Positions 52,974 to 60,421 of a DNA stretch of 64,000 nt are shown here, in pieces (positions within the stretch are counted from its first letter, which is position 1; each line of letters opens with the position of its first letter). The stretch is from Streptomyces mirabilis. Lineage in GTDB: Bacteria > Actinomycetota > Actinomycetes > Streptomycetales > Streptomycetaceae. The position numbers and the translations under genes are program-made. Location of the stretch: the NCBI RefSeq assembly GCF_018310535.1, contig NZ_CP074102.1:2790001-2854000 (forward strand), read 5' to 3'. The notes beneath the pieces were generated by a model. That model was not told the origin of the DNA. It saw only the letters and a program-made list of their open reading frames with translations, and did no database searches.

Positions 52974-53285
52974 ATGGGTCAGAATCTGGACCGTCGCTCG
53001 TACGACACCGGCGCCTCCACCGAGGTACAGGGCAGCCTGCAGGGCATCATCGGCCAGCTGGAGCGCGTCCTCGGCGACCGCGACCGCGCGGTGCAGGCCG
53101 CGATGGCCGACTTCACGGCCGACGGCGTCGCCGACGAGTACCACGGCAAGGAGCAGCGCTGGAACCGCGCCGCGAACGAGGTCCGCGACATCATCCGGCT
53201 TGTGCGCACCACGCTGGAGCAGAACGACGGCACCGCACAGTCGACCATGGCCAAGGCTCGCGCCGCCGTCGACAACATCGGCTGA
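52974..53285 (+). CDS. WXG100-like protein (second of pair)
   Basis: A 103-residue helical protein. Helix 1 is about 18-48 (EVQGSLQGIIGQLERVLGDRDRAVQAAMADF), then a turn with D-E-Y-H-G in place of WXG, then helix 2 (KEQRWNRAANEVRDIIRLVRTTLEQNDG). It likely pairs with the protein encoded just upstream. GAGGGGGAG stands before ATG 52974; a TTG six bases earlier (52968) is possible but has worse spacing. It lies 48 bp ahead of the DUF6507-like gene. Confidence 0.85.
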   Translation: MGQNLDRRSYDTGASTEVQGSLQGIIGQLERVLGDRDRAVQAAMADFTADGVADEYHGKEQRWNRAANEVRDIIRLVRTTLEQNDGTAQSTMAKARAAVDNIG

Positions 53286-53333
53286 CCGAAGCCGGGGCCG
53301 TAGTAAGCAGGAACGTTTCCACGGGGGTTTGGC

Positions 53334-53729
53334 ATGTCGGGGTGGGACATTTCGTCGTCCGGCGTCGAGTTCGTGACCTCGCTGGTCGCGGACGCGATGG
53401 ACGACGTGGCCAAGGACGTCAAGACGTACGGGACGGACGTGGAGAGCGCGGCCACCTCGGCCGGCACGGTCAGCGGACCGTACTGCGGGGCCGCGCCAAC
53501 CGGCGCGATCGGCGCGGCGCTGGCCATCTTCGTCGAGAAGACCGCGGGTGACGTGCTGTTCCTCGGCGCGCGGGCGGCGAAGTCGGTGAACGGGGCGCGG
53601 GAGGCGACCGCGTACTACGTGGCCGGAGATCTCGAAATGGCCGCCCAGGCCGAGCACAAGGCGCTCGGCGCACCGAAGATCGATCTGCCGGGTCGGGGCG
53701 GCACGGGCAAGGACGGCGGCGCCAAGTGA
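53334..53729 (+). CDS. Small ESX-associated protein (DUF6507-like)
   Basis: A 131-residue protein starting MSGWDISSSGVEFVTSLVAD. The first 45 residues are helical and WXG100-like in spacing, followed by a hydrophobic Ala/Gly segment (GAAPTGAIGAALAIFVEKTAGDVLFLGARAAK) and a Gly/Lys tail. I recall this opening from proteins called DUF6507 next to Streptomyces toxins. Its stop overlaps the toxin start as GTGA, so it is co-translated with the toxin and probably acts as a chaperone or targeting partner. That role is inferred. Confidence 0.75.
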   Translation: MSGWDISSSGVEFVTSLVADAMDDVAKDVKTYGTDVESAATSAGTVSGPYCGAAPTGAIGAALAIFVEKTAGDVLFLGARAAKSVNGAREATAYYVAGDLEMAAQAEHKALGAPKIDLPGRGGTGKDGGAK

Positions 53730-56044
53730 TCGACCCGTCAGGCATACCCCAGTTCACCGGCGACTTCAACCAGTTGGACAAGGACACCTCCGGGCTGCGC
53801 GGCGACGCCATCGGGATCCGCGACGGCGGGATGGACGTGCACTCCCGCTTCCAGATGCTGGAGGCCTTCTACACCGCTCCGGAGGCCGACGACCTTTTCG
53901 CGACCACACAGCCGGTGATGGACAAGGCGGATATCTTCGCCACCAAGCTGGAGACGGTCGCGGACGCGCTGGACACGTACTCCGTCGAGGCCCGTCCGCT
54001 CGCCAAGAGGCTCGCCCAGCTCAAGACGGACGCCTTCGCGTTCGTCGACAGCGTCGAGGGCGACGACGACTGGACGTACGACGGGGACAAGATCCACCGT
54101 CACCAGGAGCTCATGGACGGCGTCGCCACCGCGGAGAGCGCCTTCCGGGAGGCTGAGCGCCGGGCCGCCACCAAGATCTCGTCCCTCGTCGGCGGGCCGG
54201 AGTTCGTGGTCGACGACGGTCACCACACCGTCGACAAGAAGACGGTGATGTACGGCTACGACCTCGACGTCCTCAAGCACGCCAAGAAGACGCCCTGGGG
54301 GGTCCCGGAAAGCGAGTCCCACCACGCGTGGGAGGTCGGCTATTGGGCCAAGAGCTTCTTCTGGGACGGCCTCGTCATCGACAACATCTGGGGCGGCATC
54401 AAGGGACTGGGCACCCTGGTCGGCTGGAACGGCTCGGACGCGGCCGGGGACGCCTGGGGTCATCTCGGGGACGTCGTCAGCGGGATCGGCCAGTACACCG
54501 CCAAACCGTACGACGCGCTCATGGACTGGGCGATCGGCCCGGACAAGGAGAGCGCAACGGAGGTCCGGCAGAAGAAGGCCGCCAAGGACTTCGCCAAGTC
54601 CATGGTCGCCTGGGACATGTGGAGCGAGAACCCCGCCCGCGCCGCGGCAACGGTCGTCTTCAACGGCCTCACCCTCGGCGCCGGCCCCCTGGCCGTCGCG
54701 GCCAAGGGCGGGGAAGTCGGCGCGGTTGCCAAGGGCGCCGGGATCGCCGCCAAGGTCGGCGAGTACATCGACCCGGTCGCCGTCGGCCTCAAAGCGACCG
54801 GCAAAGCCATCAGCACACTGCCCAAGCTCTCCGACCTCACCGCCGGAATCCGCACCGGCATCGGCGCCTCGGCGGACTCCCAGCGCATCCACAGCGTCAT
54901 CGAACTCGGCGACGGCTCCAAAGTCGTCATCGAGGACGGCAAGTTCATCCCCGTCGACAAGCACGGCAACGTCGTCGGGGACACGCCGCGCCAGGAAGCG
55001 TCCGCGGACGCACGGCCCACGCCGGAAGAGACGCCCGCGCAGCAGCGGGAGCCCGCGGGGGTGGGCGCTGCCTCACGCGTCCCCGGAGCCACTGCTCATG
55101 CAGGGGAAAACCTCCCGCCCCAGGCCAGCCACGGCACCCCAGCCGGGGGCAGGGGCGATGCCCTCAGTAGCGGCGGGCGTGATGTCCCGAAAGGCGGAGC
55201 CGCCTCAACGCATGGTGCGGACTCTGGGGCGTCGTCATCGGGTACGGGTCCAATTGCCACCGATGCGAATGGCGCACGTGGCGGCGTTCGTCACGGGGCT
55301 GGTGCCACGAGCCGTGAACCGCGCTCCGGGGATGCGTATACGGACGGCCGCCGCGGGCACGCCTCGGAAGGCGCTGACGGCTCAGGGGAATCTGATGCCG
55401 GCAGCCCTCACGAGCCAACACATGGTCACGAGACCGCCCACGCAAACGCTCACGAACCACGCGAGGGGCACGAGGAAGCAGCGGCCACCGACGGCACGGA
55501 TGCGTCCTCCGAAGCACGGCAGCACGGTGAAGGAGACGGTGAGCCCGACTTCACGCGTCCCACCCTGCCGCCCGGCCAAGCGGAGCTGTCTCTGCGCGAG
55601 CTGCGTGCCCTGCGTGCCGGGCGCCATCGCTATACCACTGCGGAGGAGATAGGCAGGGAGATGTTCGGTGGTGGCTCTGAGCGGCACTACCGGGTTCCGA
55701 CCCACAACCACCCCTATTACCCTGTGGAGACCCCGGGTGGTCGCAAAGTGGACGTGCCTGTGGATATGCCGGGCGGCCGGACTTTGGCTGTCGAAATCAA
55801 GCACTACCTGGAATTCCGAACGGTCAAACTCGCCGACGGAACGAACCAGGTCGTCAAGGGAGAGGTTCCACTCAACAAGGGTATAATCGAACAGATCAAC
55901 AAAGATCTCACATTGCGACGCCTGGATCCCAAATATGATCCTCGATGGGTGTTTATGCACGCACCTCCATCCCAGGCTCTCCGAAATTATCTCGTTCAGG
56001 CTCGCATCATATTTGTCGAATACGGTCCGGCCCCCAAGAAGTAA
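53726..56044 (+). CDS. Polymorphic toxin with ESX-type N-terminus and PD-(D/E)XK-like nuclease C-terminus
   Basis: A 772-residue effector-like protein starting with GTG 53726. Residues 1-160 are helical and LXG/WXG-like; about 180-380 is a hydrophobic Ala/Gly/Trp region that may span or insert into membranes (EVGYWAKSFFWDGLVIDNIW, ARAAATVVFNGLTLGAGPLA); about 420-620 is a disordered Ser/Gly/His/Glu linker. The last 130 residues form a distinct toxin domain: RHYRVPTHNHPYYPVE, then Asp676 (KVDVPV) and Glu690-x-Lys692 (LAVEIKHYLEF), a D-x13-E-x-K arrangement of PD-(D/E)XK nucleases. That part of the gene is visibly AT-richer than the rest, a sign of module exchange. A putative immunity gene follows 28 bp later. 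Confidence 0.8.
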   Translation: MIDPSGIPQFTGDFNQLDKDTSGLRGDAIGIRDGGMDVHSRFQMLEAFYTAPEADDLFATTQPVMDKADIFATKLETVADALDTYSVEARPLAKRLAQLKTDAFAFVDSVEGDDDWTYDGDKIHRHQELMDGVATAESAFREAERRAATKISSLVGGPEFVVDDGHHTVDKKTVMYGYDLDVLKHAKKTPWGVPESESHHAWEVGYWAKSFFWDGLVIDNIWGGIKGLGTLVGWNGSDAAGDAWGHLGDVVSGIGQYTAKPYDALMDWAIGPDKESATEVRQKKAAKDFAKSMVAWDMWSENPARAAATVVFNGLTLGAGPLAVAAKGGEVGAVAKGAGIAAKVGEYIDPVAVGLKATGKAISTLPKLSDLTAGIRTGIGASADSQRIHSVIELGDGSKVVIEDGKFIPVDKHGNVVGDTPRQEASADARPTPEETPAQQREPAGVGAASRVPGATAHAGENLPPQASHGTPAGGRGDALSSGGRDVPKGGAASTHGADSGASSSGTGPIATDANGARGGVRHGAGATSREPRSGDAYTDGRRGHASEGADGSGESDAGSPHEPTHGHETAHANAHEPREGHEEAAATDGTDASSEARQHGEGDGEPDFTRPTLPPGQAELSLRELRALRAGRHRYTTAEEIGREMFGGGSERHYRVPTHNHPYYPVETPGGRKVDVPVDMPGGRTLAVEIKHYLEFRTVKLADGTNQVVKGEVPLNKGIIEQINKDLTLRRLDPKYDPRWVFMHAPPSQALRNYLVQARIIFVEYGPAPKK

Positions 56045-56072
56045 GAATCAGTTTTAGCGGAAGGTGTCAGAA

Positions 56073-56534
56073 ATGGCGAGGGCAAGCGCTCCCGACCCGA
56101 ATCTTGAACGATGGATCGAGGAGGGACGTCGGACGATCATCGATATCGCCGACATGTTGGGAGTTCTTCCAGATGCCTACACCCGAGACCCGTTGAGCCT
56201 GATTCCCGCCCTGCAGAATTACGTGTCACGTCTCCCCCTCGGTCAGTTCGAGCAATCGGACTGGGTAACGTTGCATAGCGACCTGCTGTCGTATGTGGCA
56301 GATTTTCTGATTCAGAGGCACGGCGCCCGCTGGGATGTAGTAGATGATTCAACAACGCCTCGCGGCTACCGCTACGTCATCGAGGCGCAGGGTCACGATG
56401 GGGAGATCCGTAGGATCGACCCGGCTGACGTCGTTATGACCGAATTTGATAACCTTCCCATTGAGATCACGAGGATGCTCGCCAGTGCGGAACTCACACT
56501 GCACTTGACACCTCAAGTCAGTGAAGATGAGTAA
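56073..56534 (+). CDS. Putative immunity protein of the toxin
   Basis: A 153-residue acidic cytoplasmic protein with no recognised family. It begins MARASAPDPNLERWIEEGRR; the middle is helical (YVSRLPLGQFEQSDWVTLHSDLL) and the second half mixed (RRIDPADVVMTEFDNL), ending in a DE-rich tail. The gene follows the toxin by 28 bp, on the same strand, shares its lower GC, and CGGAAGG precedes ATG 56073. Position, size, acidity and shared base composition make it the cognate inhibitor by the usual toxin-immunity logic. There is no direct proof. Confidence 0.65.
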   Translation: MARASAPDPNLERWIEEGRRTIIDIADMLGVLPDAYTRDPLSLIPALQNYVSRLPLGQFEQSDWVTLHSDLLSYVADFLIQRHGARWDVVDDSTTPRGYRYVIEAQGHDGEIRRIDPADVVMTEFDNLPIEITRMLASAELTLHLTPQVSEDE

Positions 56535-56600
56535 CGTGTTTCCTGAATCTGCGCGGCCTCCAGCACGGCCAGCTCGGCGAGTTCCCCACCTGAGGCCTAC
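56535..56600 (+). pseudogene. Possible remnant of an older toxin or immunity gene end
   Basis: Between the two immunity genes the frame at 56549-56593 reads LRGLQHGQLGEFPT then TGA, with normal high-GC codon use and no start of its own. It looks like a leftover 3' end of a displaced gene. It is short, so chance cannot be excluded. Confidence 0.3.
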
Positions 56601-57473
56601 GTGATCACGCGCATTCCTCGCCACGACTACCCCACGGACAACGCGGCAGAGGGTCTGGCGGTACTCAACGAGACCGTGGACTGGGTCCTCGGTGAGCTTG
56701 ACGAACCGGACGACATCGGACGTGGCCAAGCCTTGAGCACCAGTCTGACACTGGCGCAGACGCGCTGTGCGATCGATCCCTACGCATCGAAGTTCGAAAC
56801 GTGGGAGGCGTGGGTCACGGCCATGCAGGTCGGCTCCGCCTTGTTCGACTCGGCCACGGCAGTCGAAGGCCCCGTACCCTGCCGTATCGGGAGCACCGGA
56901 CAGGTGAAGAACCTCCCGGCGACCGGCCCGACGTCCTATACGCACGCGGGAGCCTGGATCACCTCGGTCTACCTGGCGATGATCTGCCGTGAAAATGAGC
57001 GCCTCGACCGGCTGATGCAAGTACCTGTGTCGTTCCTCCGTGCGTCCGGCGCTCTGTTCGACGAGTACACCTACGACTGGGTGGAGGCTCTGCAGAGTTA
57101 CTGGCACGGCCAGGCTGCAAACACGTGGGACAAACTGGTCGCTGCGGTCAAAGGCACAGACCCCGACGTGGCCCAGGTCGCCGACAGGGACACCATGCTG
57201 ATGCTCCTGTATCCACCACTCGAGCTCTTCCAGCTCTACAACCGTCAAGAGACCGATGAGTTCAATAGGTCACTGGTCCAAGCCCTCACCTGGCACAAGC
57301 AGTACTGGACCGGCGACGAAGCACGATCCCTGAGCAGCGACGGCCTGGTCGCTCTCGGCCCACTCGCCATCGCCTGCATGGCCTATGACAACGACTTCCC
57401 CATCGAGGTCGAGTCCGAGTACCTGCCCAAAGCCCTTCTGCAGCACAACTGGGTGGGCGAGTACGCCACCTGA
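56601..57473 (+). CDS. Imm49-like immunity protein
   Basis: A 290-residue helical protein that I associate with the Imm49 family: YPTDNAAEGLAVLNETVDWVLGELDEPDD at the start, TSYTHAGAWITSVYLAMICREN and DYVEA-like YDWVEALQSYW in the middle, and QALTWHKQYWTGDEARS...GLVALGPLAIACMAYD at the end. Members protect against toxins delivered by polymorphic systems. GAGG lies before GTG 56601. GC is higher than in the preceding gene. It may be an orphan immunity gene kept against a former or foreign toxin. Family assignment is from memory. Confidence 0.75.
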   Translation: MITRIPRHDYPTDNAAEGLAVLNETVDWVLGELDEPDDIGRGQALSTSLTLAQTRCAIDPYASKFETWEAWVTAMQVGSALFDSATAVEGPVPCRIGSTGQVKNLPATGPTSYTHAGAWITSVYLAMICRENERLDRLMQVPVSFLRASGALFDEYTYDWVEALQSYWHGQAANTWDKLVAAVKGTDPDVAQVADRDTMLMLLYPPLELFQLYNRQETDEFNRSLVQALTWHKQYWTGDEARSLSSDGLVALGPLAIACMAYDNDFPIEVESEYLPKALLQHNWVGEYAT

Positions 57474-57518
57474 CAGCCGATACCTCACTCTGAGAACTGA
57501 AACGGACAACGAATACCT

Positions 57519-57797
57519 GTGGCAGCCCAGGACTACGACAGCCAATTGCTGGAGTCGGTGTCGGTTCGGCGCCGGCGGCTGCGGGATGCCGTCTTGTTCG
57601 GGACGCAGCGGCAGCGGCGGTCGGTGGACGAGCGGCTCGGCAAGGTGTTCGCCGGGATCGTGGTCGCGGCGGTGTTGTGCGCCGGGTGCGTGGGCTGGTC
57701 GTTCGTTTCGCACCGGGTCATCGGGAAAAGCCCGTACGGCCCCTCCGCGCCCTCTTCCTCGCCTTCCGCGGCGCCTTCGGCGTCTTCCACCCAATGA
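57519..57797 (+). CDS. Small ESX-locus membrane protein
   Basis: A 92-residue protein with one membrane helix (about residues 45-66), a basic N-terminal half (SVRRRRLRDAVLFGTQRQRRSVDERLGK) and a Ser/Pro/Ala-rich tail outside. The start is GTG 57519, 45 bp after the Imm49-like gene, with only a weak ribosome binding site. The N-terminal QRRSVDERLGKVFAGI recalls the cytoplasmic start of EccB proteins, so it may be a short EccB-like relative or truncated form; this is tentative. EccD begins 21 bp later. Confidence 0.6.
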   Translation: MAAQDYDSQLLESVSVRRRRLRDAVLFGTQRQRRSVDERLGKVFAGIVVAAVLCAGCVGWSFVSHRVIGKSPYGPSAPSSSPSAAPSASSTQ

Positions 57798-57818
57798 CTC
57801 GATGATAGGTTCGAACGC

Positions 57819-59198
57819 GTGATATCTGCGGGGTCCCTGAGCCGTACGACGCCGAACCGGACTGCTTTGAGCCGGGTCACTCTGATCGGCGAGCGGAGGC
57901 GGATCGACCTCGTCCTGCCCTCTCAGGAACCAGTCGGGCTGCTCTTGCCCGAAGTGATGCGGCTGCTGGACGATCGGGCATCGGCCCGGCCAGAGTCGCG
58001 GCACCTCGTCACCACGGAGGGTTCGGCGCTCGCGCACGACAGCACGCTGGAATCGGCGGGGATTCCGGACGGCGCCGTCCTGCGGCTCGTGCGGCTGGAG
58101 GACGCCCCCGCGGCGCCCGTGGTGCACGACGTCACTGATGAGGTCGCCGACGAGCTGAATGTACGTGCATGGCGGTGGAGCCCTGCGTCCCGGCGCATCG
58201 TCTCGGGAGTCGCGACGGTCGGCTGGGCCGTCCTGGCCGCGGCCCTGGCCCGCAGCGAGTTCGCGCTGCCGGTGGTAGGCAGCACTCTGGTGACCGTCGC
58301 CGCCGTGTCCGCACTCGCGGGGGCTCTCTTCGGGCGGTCCGGGCGACGTGGCCTGGCCACCACGCTCCTGGTCACCGGGGGGACTGTCGGGGCCCTCGGG
58401 GTATGGACCCTGGCCGATGCCCATGCCTGGTCCGGCGCGGCGCGGCTGGCCGGCGTCGCGGTCGCACTCGTTGTGACGCTGCTCCTGCTGGGCTGGTTCA
58501 CGGCACTGGGCCGCGGCGGCCTCGTCGGCGCCGCCACGGTCGTCGGCTGTGTCCTCTGCTGGGAGGTTGCGGTGGCTGTCCAGTCGGGCGCGGGTACGTC
58601 AGTGGAGCAGGCTCACGTGGGGGCGGTGCTGAGCGTCGTCTCGGTTGTCGCCCTCGGCGTGCTGCCGCGGCTCGCGCTCATGGCGTCCGGCCTGTCCGGG
58701 CTGGACGACCGGCGGTCCAGCGGCGCGTCCGTCAGCCGCTATCAGGTCAGCACCGCCCTGACCGCCACTCATCGTGGCCTGGCGCTCGCCACCCTCGTCC
58801 TGGCCGCCTCGGCCATGGCGGCGGGGCTGCTCGTACTGCGGGCGCCTTCGGCATGGACCGTCCTGCTCGCCGTGGTGGTCACGGTCGTTCTGGCACTGCG
58901 GGCACGTGCCTTCCCGCTCGTCACCGAGGTCGTGGCACTGTTCGGGGCAGGTGCCGTGGTCGCCGTCCGGCTCGTCGGAGTGTGGCAGGAGCACTCCGGT
59001 GCGGTGGGGTCGTTGGCCCTGCTCGTCACGCTGGCCGTGCTGCCGCTGATGGTGCTGGCGGTGCAGCCCGCCGAGCATGTGCGGATCCGGCTGCGGCGCT
59101 TCGGCGACGTGCTCGAATCGGTGGGAGTCATCGCCCTCTTCCCCCTCGTCATCGGGGCTTTCGGTGTGTACGGGCGTCTGCTCGACACCTTCGCGTAG
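57819..59198 (+). CDS. eccD: Type VII secretion membrane protein EccD
   Basis: A 459-residue core component of the ESX/type VII apparatus. The N-terminal 80 residues after the start (about 17-95) form the YukD ubiquitin-like domain (RVTLIGERRRIDLVLPSQEPVGLLLPEV). A basic linker follows and then eleven predicted membrane helices from residue about 125 to the C-terminus, the typical EccD topology. It dimerises to form the membrane vestibule of the pore. GTG 57819 is the first start after the upstream stop. An ATPase gene starts 10 bp past its end, so the three genes form one unit. Confidence 0.92.
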   Translation: MISAGSLSRTTPNRTALSRVTLIGERRRIDLVLPSQEPVGLLLPEVMRLLDDRASARPESRHLVTTEGSALAHDSTLESAGIPDGAVLRLVRLEDAPAAPVVHDVTDEVADELNVRAWRWSPASRRIVSGVATVGWAVLAAALARSEFALPVVGSTLVTVAAVSALAGALFGRSGRRGLATTLLVTGGTVGALGVWTLADAHAWSGAARLAGVAVALVVTLLLLGWFTALGRGGLVGAATVVGCVLCWEVAVAVQSGAGTSVEQAHVGAVLSVVSVVALGVLPRLALMASGLSGLDDRRSSGASVSRYQVSTALTATHRGLALATLVLAASAMAAGLLVLRAPSAWTVLLAVVVTVVLALRARAFPLVTEVVALFGAGAVVAVRLVGVWQEHSGAVGSLALLVTLAVLPLMVLAVQPAEHVRIRLRRFGDVLESVGVIALFPLVIGAFGVYGRLLDTFA

Positions 59199-59208
59199 GG
59201 ATAACTCC

Positions 59209-60378
59209 ATGGCTCAGGGAGGGGACTGGCAGCAGGACGTGCTGCGGCAGTTGGGGCAGCGCGGTACAGCGGACGAAGCGGCCGAGCCCGCCTCCGAGTC
59301 CACCGAGCCCCCTGTGCGGCCTCAACTGACGCACCCAGCACCGGAGCCGCCCACCGATACGGGTCCCACCGCCTCTGAGGGTTTCCCTCGGCACGCCGCC
59401 CCGGCGCCGAAGCCGGAACCCGCTGTCCGGTCACCCCGTGATCCCCGGCTTCCCCTGCACACCCCGGAGTCCGTGCCCACCGTCGACCCCCGCCTGGCAC
59501 ACGCTCTGGGTCGCCCCCAGCACGGCGATTCGGTGTCCCGCCGCACCGGACGCACGCTCCGCAAACTCGCCTCGTCAGCCACCCAGGACGTCACCGAAGA
59601 GACACGCCTCGCCCGGGAGTTGCAGCAGCCGGTCACCACGGGCCGAGTCATCGCGGTCACGTCCATCCGGGGCGGAGTGGGCAAGTCGACCGTCTCCGCC
59701 CTGCTGGGCCGCACCTTCAACCACTACCGACACGACCCTGTCCTCACCCTGGAGGCCGATGCCGCACTCGGCACCCTCCCCGTACGGTTGGGTGCCGAAT
59801 CAGTGCGCTGGTCGTGCGCGGACCTCGCGCAGATCCTCACCCCCGCGATGCAACTCACCGACGTCACCGGCTACTTGGTTCCGGTGTCCGACGGTGGCTG
59901 GCTGCTGCCCGCGAGCCAGGGGCGCGTCGGCGCGCCGATGGACGTCCGCACCTACCGCACGGTCACACTGGCGCTGCGGCGCTACTTCGCGGTGACGGTG
60001 GTGGACTGCGAGACCCTGCCCGGTGAAGTGGCGCGTACGGCGATGGACACCGCGCATGCCCGGGTGGTGGTCGCCCCGATGACCGCGGAGGGCGTCAACG
60101 GCACCCGGCAGGTCCTGGACTGGCTGGCCCAGCTGCCGCACTCCGCCCTGGCCGGCACCGTCGTGGCGCTGTCCGCGAGCTCCCCCGACGCCACGCTCGA
60201 CGAGAAGACGGCCGCCGCGCACCTGCGAGAGACGGGCGTGTCCGTCGTCCCGCTCCGCTACGACCGGCATCTGGCCCAGGGAGGCCCCATCCACACCGCC
60301 ATGCTGGGCCAGGCCACCCGGGACGCCGCCGTCCGCCTGGCCGCGGAGGCGATGCACCGTGCGGTGAGGGTGCGATGA
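59209..60378 (+). CDS. MinD/ParA-like ATPase of the ESX locus (EspI-like)
   Basis: A 389-residue protein: residues 1-110 are Pro/Glu/Ala-rich and disordered, the rest is a SIMIBI ATPase. The deviant Walker A is SIRGGVGKSTVS with Lys159; the switch Asp region is VVDCETLPGEVARTA, and GRTFNHYRHDPVLTLEADA aligns with the MinD/EspI pattern. In mycobacteria the EspI-type ATPase regulates ESX secretion with ATP level; the same role is plausible here. ATG 59209 follows EccD by 10 bp. It overlaps no gene but is followed closely by eccC. Confidence 0.88.
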   Translation: MAQGGDWQQDVLRQLGQRGTADEAAEPASESTEPPVRPQLTHPAPEPPTDTGPTASEGFPRHAAPAPKPEPAVRSPRDPRLPLHTPESVPTVDPRLAHALGRPQHGDSVSRRTGRTLRKLASSATQDVTEETRLARELQQPVTTGRVIAVTSIRGGVGKSTVSALLGRTFNHYRHDPVLTLEADAALGTLPVRLGAESVRWSCADLAQILTPAMQLTDVTGYLVPVSDGGWLLPASQGRVGAPMDVRTYRTVTLALRRYFAVTVVDCETLPGEVARTAMDTAHARVVVAPMTAEGVNGTRQVLDWLAQLPHSALAGTVVALSASSPDATLDEKTAAAHLRETGVSVVPLRYDRHLAQGGPIHTAMLGQATRDAAVRLAAEAMHRAVRVR

Positions 60379-60421
60379 GCACGAGCCAGGCTTCAGGACC
60401 CGTTCGAGAAAAGGCCCGTCC

